Shown here in pieces: positions 1 through 5,446 of a stretch of 5,446 nt of DNA. Source of the stretch: an uncultured Clostridium sp. (GTDB lineage: Bacteria > Bacillota > Clostridia > Clostridiales > Clostridiaceae); assembly GCA_934777095.1 (NCBI GenBank), contig CAKVNP010000178.1, forward strand, positions 1 to 5,446, read 5' to 3'. The notes beneath the pieces were generated by a model that had not been told where the DNA came from, made no database searches, and saw only the letters and a list, made by a program, of their open reading frames with translations. Each line of letters starts with the position of its first letter. Within the stretch, counting starts at the first letter, position 1. Made by a program: the position numbers and the translations under genes.

Positions 1-1149
1 GCATTTAATAATAAGCAATCTGAACTTCATAACCAATTGTTAAATACAACTGCCAGTGGAAGTGAGGAAAGAAATATTGGAGAGGCTCTTATGTTAGCTA
101 TGGAAATATTGGAAGGAAAAGAAGCTGATGAAGATGCCAGCAAAAATATAGTAATGATTTCATCAGGAGAAGTAGATGACAATAATGTTGATTTAAATGC
201 AATTAGAGATAAAAATTACAATATAATAAGTGTTGAATTGCAGGAAGAAAAAGGGCAGACTATAGGAAGCTTTAAAGGAATTCATAATTATTTAGGCGGA
301 AGTGAGGATTGTTATATTTCATGGAAGCCTGATGGTGGAAATTATAATAATCCGGATGCTGTTATGAAAGAAGCTGCAGATAAATTATCTTCAATGTATA
401 GAAAGACGTATTCGATAACTAATGCAAAATTATATTTTGATTTAGGAATGAATATTTCTTCAGTTTCAGGATTAACTCAGGATAATGGAATGGAAAGTAT
501 TGATCTAGGAGAAATTAAATATAAGTATAATGCAGCAAGTAATAAGTATAGCAGTGATTCGTTCAATGTATCATTTAAAATAAAAAGTAAAGCATGTGGT
601 GAATTAAGATTTGGAAAGGAAAATTATTTAACTTATAATAGTTTAATAGGTAAAGACTTGAAAGTATATATAGAAACGCCTAAACTAAATGTAAATTCTC
701 CAGTAACAGATCTGAAGCATGGACTTTATGAAGGTATTGTTAATGGTAAAGCTAGTATCGATGTATCAAATAATAAAGAGTTTGCTGCTGATACAAATAT
801 TAATTTTGCAGCTTCCTTTACTTTCTTAGGGAATAGCAAAGTGTGTTTAACTGTAGATAATAATGGAACGGTAAATGAAGAACCTAAGATTTATAAAATA
901 GAAAATAGCCAGTTAATAGAAGTAGGACAATTGAAATTAGAAGGAAATAATAATCAATATACCTTTGAGTTAAGTGGAATAGAAAAAGAAACACAATTTG
1001 TGGTTTTATATGGATATAAAATAAATAATGATGTAAAGATAGATTTCATAACAAATAATATTACGGTATCATCATCAAATAAGGATGCATCAGTAAGATT
1101 AAAGAAAGACGATAGTGGAAATGTACAATCATTACCAGATTTATTTTAA
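1..1149 (+). CDS. vWA-like domain protein, probably extracytoplasmic, 5' end missing
   Basis: The reading frame is open from the first base, so the start lies outside the window and 382 residues are visible; the in-frame TTG at base 37 is not a credible start. Residues 24-30 (RNIGEAL) followed by a helix, then KNIVMISSGE ending at residue 57, match the second half of a von Willebrand factor A domain. The domain appears to close with a helix near residues 118-133 (AVMKEAADKLSSM). The rest is rich in Asn, Ser, Thr and alternating hydrophobics (for example FNVSFKIK, then a segment ending VYIETP), which suggests beta-sandwich modules as in secreted or surface vWA proteins. Two positions that usually bind metal in the MIDAS site look replaced: Thr before NIG is Arg24, and Asp of the usual TDG is Ser. 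The C-terminus has no LPXTG motif or hydrophobic anchor. The gene is alone up to its terminator. Ligand and role are unknown; a vWA-like fold is fairly likely, surface location is inferred. Confidence 0.7.
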   Translation, partial: AFNNKQSELHNQLLNTTASGSEERNIGEALMLAMEILEGKEADEDASKNIVMISSGEVDDNNVDLNAIRDKNYNIISVELQEEKGQTIGSFKGIHNYLGGSEDCYISWKPDGGNYNNPDAVMKEAADKLSSMYRKTYSITNAKLYFDLGMNISSVSGLTQDNGMESIDLGEIKYKYNAASNKYSSDSFNVSFKIKSKACGELRFGKENYLTYNSLIGKDLKVYIETPKLNVNSPVTDLKHGLYEGIVNGKASIDVSNNKEFAADTNINFAASFTFLGNSKVCLTVDNNGTVNEEPKIYKIENSQLIEVGQLKLEGNNNQYTFELSGIEKETQFVVLYGYKINNDVKIDFITNNITVSSSNKDASVRLKKDDSGNVQSLPDLF

Positions 1150-1154
1150 GATTT

Positions 1155-1189
1155 AAAAATAGCTGAATTAAATATTCAGCTATTTTTTT
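1155..1189 (+). terminator. Intrinsic terminator of the vWA-like gene
   Basis: A perfect 14-bp stem (1155-1168 with 1174-1187, core AATAGCTGAAT) encloses a 5-base loop. The 3' arm runs into a T tract at 1183-1189. It begins 5 bases after the TAA stop. Because the 5' arm starts with five A residues, the hairpin also has a short U tract when read on the - strand, but there is no convergent gene here that would need it. Confidence 0.9.
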
Positions 1190-1347
1190 AAATTCTAGTA
1201 TCAAATTATTTAAAATAGAATATATTAAATAACTAAAATGCGATTGGATATTATTATTATATTGACAAAAAATATGGAAAATAATAAAAAGATATTAAAT
1301 GTAAATTATTACAATTTTAAAAAGGGTAAAAATAACATTTTATGGAG
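1190..1347. other. AT-rich intergenic spacer without recognisable genes
   Basis: No convincing reading frame, RNA gene or long repeat is visible between the upstream terminator and the guaB promoter. A TTGACA occurs at 1262-1267, but no good -10 box lies 16-18 bases downstream. The stretch is almost entirely A and T, which may make it an UP-element-like or bendable region ahead of the promoter. That is inference only. Confidence 0.5.
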
Positions 1348-1376
1348 TTGACATCTATAGAATAATAAACTATAAT
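1348..1376 (+). promoter_or_regulatory. Consensus sigma-A promoter of the guaB-guaA operon
   Basis: The -35 box TTGACA (1348-1353) and the -10 box TATAAT (1371-1376) both match consensus perfectly and are separated by the ideal 17 bases. Transcription would start near 1382-1385, giving an untranslated leader of about 250 bases before guaB that holds the whole riboswitch and terminator. Such a strong promoter fits control that is exerted mainly after initiation, by attenuation. No operator for a repressor is evident. Confidence 0.92.
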
Positions 1377-1413
1377 AATAAAAAAAATCGAAAAACAACG
1401 AATAATATTTAAA

Positions 1414-1476
1414 CTTGTATATACCTCGAATATGGCGAGGAGTCTCTACCGGAAACCGATAATTTCTGACTATAAG
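1414..1476 (+). ncRNA. Guanine-type purine riboswitch aptamer
   Basis: The three-way junction of the purine riboswitch can be drawn completely. P1 is CTTGTA (1414-1419) with TATAAG (1471-1476). P2 is CCTCG (1424-1428) with CGAGG (1436-1440), closed by loop AATATGG. P3 is CGGAAA (1450-1455) with TTTCTG (1463-1468), closed by loop CCGATAA. The two G of L2 (1434-1435) can pair with the two C of L3 (1456-1457), the family's loop-loop contact. J2/3 reads AGTCTCTA. By alignment with the Bacillus subtilis xpt aptamer, U47 is base 1443, U51 is base 1447 and the specificity base C74 is base 1470. C74 pairs with guanine (adenine riboswitches have U), and U51 argues against the 2'-deoxyguanosine class. 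Ligands would be guanine or hypoxanthine-like purines. The aptamer sits between promoter and terminator of guaB-guaA, so it should act as an off-switch. Confidence 0.97.
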
Positions 1477-1539
1477 TGGATGTTTAAGCTTAAGATATAG
1501 ACGAATATTATGATCTTTATAGCGTATCAACTTTCACTT
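1474..1539 (+). promoter_or_regulatory. Proposed antiterminator helix of the guaB leader
   Basis: Bases 1474-1484 (AAGTGGATGTT) can pair with 1529-1539 (AACTTTCACTT): ten base pairs, one of them G-U, with a single T-T mismatch. The 5' strand uses the last three bases of the P1 3' strand. The 3' strand uses the last three bases of the terminator 5' arm and most of its loop. The helix is therefore mutually exclusive with both ligand-stabilised P1 and the terminator, as expected for an antiterminator. A smaller alternative, CTATAA (1470-1475) with TTATAG (1517-1522), also exists. This is pairing by eye and has not been folded. Confidence 0.6.
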
Positions 1540-1561
1540 TGCGAGGTTGGTGCGCTTTTTT
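1521..1561 (+). terminator. Riboswitch-controlled intrinsic terminator before guaB
   Basis: AGCGTATCAAC (1521-1531) pairs along its whole length with GTTGGTGCGCT (1546-1556): eleven pairs, two of them G-U. The loop is 14 bases and a T tract follows to 1561. It lies 45 bases after the aptamer and 73 bases before the guaB start, so it cannot terminate any upstream gene and must act on the guaB leader. Guanine binding would stabilise P1, release the terminator and lower expression of the operon. Confidence 0.93.
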
Positions 1562-1598
1562 ATATTTATGATAAAAAATACATATTAAATATCAATAA

Positions 1599-3089
<1,491 letters not shown>

Positions 3090-3099
3090 GAGAATACTT

Positions 3100-4641
3100 A
3101 TGAAAAAAGAGTTAGTTTTAGTACTTGACTTTGGCGGTCAATATAATCAATTAATTGCAAGAAGAGTAAGAGAATGCAATGTATATTGTGAAGTTCATCC
3201 ATATAGCTTATCAGTAGAAGTTATTAAAGAAATGAATCCAAAGGGAATAATATTTACTGGCGGACCTAATAGTGTATATGGGGAAACTTCTCCTAAATGT
3301 GATAAAGAAATATTTGAGTTAGGAATTCCTGTTCTTGGAATATGCTATGGTTCACAATTAATGGCACATGTTTTAGGTGGTAGTGTTGCTACTGCACCTG
3401 TTAGTGAATACGGAAAGACTGAAGTAAGTGTAGATGTAGATTCAAAATTATTTAAAGGTGTAGCTCCTAGCACAATCTGCTGGATGAGCCATACTGATTA
3501 TATTGAAAAGGCACCAGCAAGCTTTAAGGTTATTGGTAATACACCAGTGTGCCCAGTTGCAGCAATGGAATGTGAAGAAAAGAATCTTTATGCAGTACAA
3601 TTCCATCCAGAAGTAATGCATACTCAAGAAGGTACTAAAATGCTATCAAACTTTGTTTATAACATTTGTAACTGTACTGGTGATTGGACAATGGATTCAT
3701 TTGTTGAAAAATCAATACAGGAAATAAGGGAAAGAGTTGGTAATGGTAGAGCATTATGTGCATTATCAGGTGGAGTAGATTCATCAGTAGCAGCTGTACT
3801 TTTATCTAAAGCTATTGGTAAGCAGTTAACATGCGTTTTCGTTGACCATGGTTTACTTAGAAAAGATGAAGGGGATGAAGTTGAAGCAGTATTTGGTCCA
3901 GAAGGACATTATGATTTAAACTTTATCAGAGTAAATGCACAAGATAGATTCTATGAAGCTTTAGCTGGCGTAGAAGATCCAGAAACAAAGAGAAAAATAA
4001 TCGGTGAAGAATTTATTAGAGTATTTGAAGAAGAAGCTAAGAAAATTGGTGCTGTAGATTATTTAGTTCAAGGAACTATTTATCCAGATATAATAGAAAG
4101 CGGACTTGGTGATTCAGCAGTAATAAAATCACATCACAATGTTGGGGGACTTCCAGAACATGTTGATTTTAAAGAAATAATTGAACCATTAAGACTATTA
4201 TTTAAGGATGAAGTAAGAAAAGCTGGTTTAGAGCTTGGAATTCCTGAAAAATTAGTTTACAGACAACCATTCCCAGGACCAGGATTAGGTATCAGAATAA
4301 TTGGGGAAGTTACAGCTGAAAAGGTAAGAATAGTTCAAGAAGCAGATGCTATTTACAGAGAAGAAATTGCAAAAGCTGGTATTGATAAAGAAATTGGACA
4401 ATATTTTGCTGCCTTAACTAATATGAGAAGTGTTGGCTGCATGGGAGATGAAAGAACTTATGATTATGCAGTTGTATTAAGAGCTGTAACTACAAGTGAT
4501 TTTATGACAGCAGAATCTGCTGACCTTCCATGGGAAGTACTTGGAGAATGTACTAGAAGAATAGTAAACGAAGTTAAAGGGGTTAACAGAGTACTGTACG
4601 ATTGTACAGGAAAACCACCTGCAACTATAGAGTTAGAATAG
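3100..4641 (+). CDS. guaA: GMP synthase (glutamine-hydrolysing)
   Basis: This enzyme converts XMP to GMP using ATP and ammonia released from glutamine, so it takes the product of guaB. The 513 residues are full family length in a single chain. Residues 1-190 form the class I glutamine amidotransferase, with nucleophile Cys82 in GICYGSQ and the His169 and Glu171 partners in QFHPEV. Residues about 197-387 form the ATP pyrophosphatase with its P-loop SGGVDSS at 223-229. Residues about 388-513 form the dimerisation and XMP-binding domain, with [10 protein letters not shown] and the C-terminal KPPATIELE. The last motif usually ends IEWE; here Trp is Leu512, probably a tolerated variant. The start follows an AGGAG site at 3088-3092 that overlaps the guaB stop codon, seven bases before the ATG. 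That arrangement, with no terminator between the genes, supports co-transcription and probably translational coupling. Both genes are then under the guanine riboswitch. Confidence 0.99.
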   Translation: MKKELVLVLDFGGQYNQLIARRVRECNVYCEVHPYSLSVEVIKEMNPKGIIFTGGPNSVYGETSPKCDKEIFELGIPVLGICYGSQLMAHVLGGSVATAPVSEYGKTEVSVDVDSKLFKGVAPSTICWMSHTDYIEKAPASFKVIGNTPVCPVAAMECEEKNLYAVQFHPEVMHTQEGTKMLSNFVYNICNCTGDWTMDSFVEKSIQEIRERVGNGRALCALSGGVDSSVAAVLLSKAIGKQLTCVFVDHGLLRKDEGDEVEAVFGPEGHYDLNFIRVNAQDRFYEALAGVEDPETKRKIIGEEFIRVFEEEAKKIGAVDYLVQGTIYPDIIESGLGDSAVIKSHHNVGGLPEHVDFKEIIEPLRLLFKDEVRKAGLELGIPEKLVYRQPFPGPGLGIRIIGEVTAEKVRIVQEADAIYREEIAKAGIDKEIGQYFAALTNMRSVGCMGDERTYDYAVVLRAVTTSDFMTAESADLPWEVLGECTRRIVNEVKGVNRVLYDCTGKPPATIELE

Positions 4642-4650
4642 AATTTTTTT

Positions 4651-4686
4651 ATGCTAGATAATCGATGAATTATCTAGCATTTTTTT
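4651..4686 (+). terminator. Intrinsic terminator of the guaB-guaA operon
   Basis: ATGCTAGATAAT (4651-4662) and ATTATCTAGCAT (4669-4680) form a perfect 12-bp stem with loop CGATGA, followed by six T residues. It begins 9 bases after the guaA stop. The 5' flank is also T-rich, so the hairpin would only work in the + direction. It should largely separate the purine operon from the membrane-protein pair downstream. Confidence 0.95.
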
Positions 4687-4692
4687 ATTATT

Positions 4693-4770
4693 CTTTAAAT
4701 TAATAACCCCCGGGGAGGCTTGTGGCAGTATATTTCCTTTGCTAAACTGGTACAAGGGATATATTTAAAG
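4693..4770 (+). promoter_or_regulatory. Structured, GC-cored leader or operator region before the membrane-protein pair
   Basis: CTTTAAAT (4693-4700) is an exact reverse complement of ATTTAAAG (4763-4770). Inside it, CTTGTGGCAG (4719-4728) pairs with CTGGTACAAG (4747-4756), with one G-G mismatch and one G-U pair, around an 18-base loop. Between the outer and inner 5' arms lies CCCCCGGGGAGG (4707-4718), strikingly GC-rich for this DNA and containing the palindrome CCCCGGGG. Nested helices around a GC-rich core resemble a cis-acting RNA, but I do not recognise a known riboswitch class, and no T tract follows that would make it a terminator. If it is RNA, the promoter must lie upstream, or the RNA comes from read-through of guaA. 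A TATAGT at 4771-4776 could instead be a -10 box (its -35 is poor), which would make the repeat an upstream DNA operator. The C tract could also pair with the GGG of the ribosome binding site at 4791-4795. Confidence 0.35.
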
Positions 4771-4803
4771 TATAGTAAAAAAATGTTTAAGGGAGCGTTT
4801 TTA

Positions 4804-5193
4804 ATGGCATGTTTTTTAGTACCAACAACTGAAGCAATTGTAACTACAATTGTAGAAAAGAAGTTAAAATCAAAAGAAAAGAAACAAGGTGAAGAGAATA
4901 AGAAATCAATTGTTTCATTTTCCAAGAAGTTAAAGTGGTTAAACAATATGCTTTGGGGTGGAGCAATACTTTTAGCATTTGAACATATATGGCATGGAGA
5001 AGTTGTTCCGTTTTTCCCATTTTTGACGGCTGCAAGTAATTCAAGCGATGCTGCAGAAATGCTACATGAGATGGCAACTACAGGAGTTATGATGGCAGTA
5101 CTTGTAACTATAGTATGGATTGGGATGGTTATTGTTTCTGCCATTATTGAAAAGACAACTATAGATACAATTGCAGTTGAAAAGGTAAAATAG
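4804..5193 (+). CDS. Small membrane protein of unknown function, first of a pair
   Basis: The ATG at 4804 is chosen because GGGAG (4791-4795) lies eight bases upstream. The same frame is open further upstream (TTG at 4720, ATG at 4783), but those starts lack a ribosome binding site. The 129-residue product has a hydrophobic N-terminus (about 2-17, containing Glu10) and a strongly basic linker (19-44, rich in Lys). A membrane segment near 48-60 runs into EHIWHGE (60-66) and a second hydrophobic stretch with two prolines (VVPFFPFL). After a small polar loop and LHEM (87-90), a long membrane segment spans about 91-115. There is no cleavable signal peptide that I can defend. The His and Glu residues at the membrane edges (Glu60, His61, His64, Glu66, His88, Glu89) could bind a metal or a heme, but that is inference. 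I do not recognise a family. The next gene starts 12 bases downstream, so the two are probably partners. Confidence 0.85.
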   Translation: MACFLVPTTEAIVTTIVEKKLKSKEKKQGEENKKSIVSFSKKLKWLNNMLWGGAILLAFEHIWHGEVVPFFPFLTAASNSSDAAEMLHEMATTGVMMAVLVTIVWIGMVIVSAIIEKTTIDTIAVEKVK

Positions 5194-5205
5194 GGGGAGT
5201 ATAAG

Positions 5206-5446
5206 ATGACATTATTGATAACTGTATTTGCAGCAATTATTACTACTATCATCTGGTACAATAATGAAAATCGTAAAGAATTACGCTTAGGGACTCTGAG
5301 TTTAATGTACTGGGGTGCCTCTATTATGTGGTTTGTTGATGCTATTTTTGAATATGCAGAATTAAAAGCAGAATATTTTACTCCAGCACCAGTTGATATG
5401 TTAAATGACCTTTTTCTAGGACTATCTGTTGTTGCATTAGGAATGC
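5206..5446 (+). CDS. Membrane protein of unknown function, second of a pair, 3' end missing
   Basis: The gene begins with ATG at 5206 after a GGGGGAG site (5193-5199) that overlaps the stop codon of the preceding gene, and it is still open at the window edge after 80 residues. Three hydrophobic segments are visible. One is at the N-terminus (about 1-18, TLLITVFAAIITTIIW). The second is at about 28-48 and contains YWGASIMWFVDAIFEYAE, with Asp45, Glu49 and Glu52 at its end. The third starts near 63 and has Asp64 and Asp68 before a Gly/Leu/Val-rich stretch. The first loop is short and charged (NENRKE). There is no signal-peptidase site, so this is probably an integral membrane protein. Twelve-base spacing and a ribosome binding site overlapping the upstream stop imply co-translation with the 129-residue gene. 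Acidic residues within or beside helices in both proteins suggest a complex handling cations, protons or a cofactor, which remains a guess. Confidence 0.85.
   Translation, partial: MTLLITVFAAIITTIIWYNNENRKELRLGTLSLMYWGASIMWFVDAIFEYAELKAEYFTPAPVDMLNDLFLGLSVVALGM

Noticed and set aside
1262..1296. Second promoter using TTGACA at 1262-1267
   Set aside because: The -35 hexamer is perfect, but the candidate -10 boxes (TAATAA at 1282, GATATT at 1291) have spacers of 14 and 23 bases, far from optimal, and the consensus promoter at 1348-1376 explains the operon.
1414..1476. Adenine or 2'-deoxyguanosine specificity for the aptamer
   Set aside because: Base 1470 (position 74) is C rather than U, excluding adenine, and base 1447 (position 51) is U rather than the C of 2'-deoxyguanosine aptamers.
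1309..1530. Minus-strand reading frame of 73 codons across the guaB leader
   Set aside because: It lies antisense to the promoter, riboswitch and terminator, has a low-complexity Phe/Tyr/Leu-rich product, and its existence follows from AT-rich sequence.
4724..4743. Sigma-54 (-24/-12) promoter from TGGCAG and TTGCT before the membrane pair
   Set aside because: The GG and GC elements are 15 bases apart, whereas sigma-54 promoters need 10, so the resemblance is probably chance.
4748..4776. Sigma-A promoter with TATAGT at 4771-4776
   Set aside because: The -10 is good and the spacer would be 17 bases, but the -35 (TGGTAC) matches consensus at only two positions. Kept only as an alternative explanation for the leader region.
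4720..4803. Longer start (TTG at 4720 or ATG at 4783) for the 129-residue membrane protein
   Set aside because: Neither has a ribosome binding site, and 4720 falls inside the inner inverted repeat. The ATG at 4804 has GGGAG at a good distance.
4695..5261. Minus-strand reading frame of 188 codons opposite the membrane pair
   Set aside because: It is a shadow of the + strand gene, which has a proper ribosome binding site and a sensible membrane topology; the hydrophobic look of the - strand product reflects the complementary codons.

Overview
The window is about 5.4 kb of very AT-rich DNA. It has strong purine-rich ribosome binding sites, A/T-ending codons, poly-U hairpin terminators and a consensus sigma-A type promoter. 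Together with the protein sequences this points to a low-GC Firmicute, most likely Clostridium in the broad sense. I do not claim a species.

Layout from left to right. (1) 1-1149: the 3' part of a gene on the + strand, open from the window edge. It ends a von Willebrand factor A (vWA)-like domain, followed by beta-rich regions, with no sortase signal or C-terminal anchor. Its own terminator follows at 1155-1187. (2) 1190-1634: a noncoding stretch. The first half is featureless AT-rich DNA. The second half is a complete regulatory leader: a perfect TTGACA-17-TATAAT promoter, a guanine-type purine riboswitch aptamer, a proposed antiterminator helix, an intrinsic terminator and the guaB ribosome binding site. 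(3) 1635-4641: guaB (IMP dehydrogenase) and guaA (glutamine-hydrolysing GMP synthase), 10 bases apart, followed by a 12-bp perfect hairpin terminator. (4) 4681-5446: a short leader with unusual inverted-repeat structure and a GC-rich core, then two small membrane-protein genes that look co-translated. The second is cut by the window edge. I cannot assign either to a named family.

The central unit works as one circuit. The two enzymes convert IMP to XMP to GMP, and the RNA leader should stop transcription before guaB when guanine is plentiful. The aptamer keeps the residues that specify guanine rather than adenine or 2'-deoxyguanosine. The least explained part is the right-hand end: a structured leader in front of a membrane pair carrying His, Glu and Asp residues in or next to its hydrophobic segments. 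This is the best candidate in the window for something undescribed.
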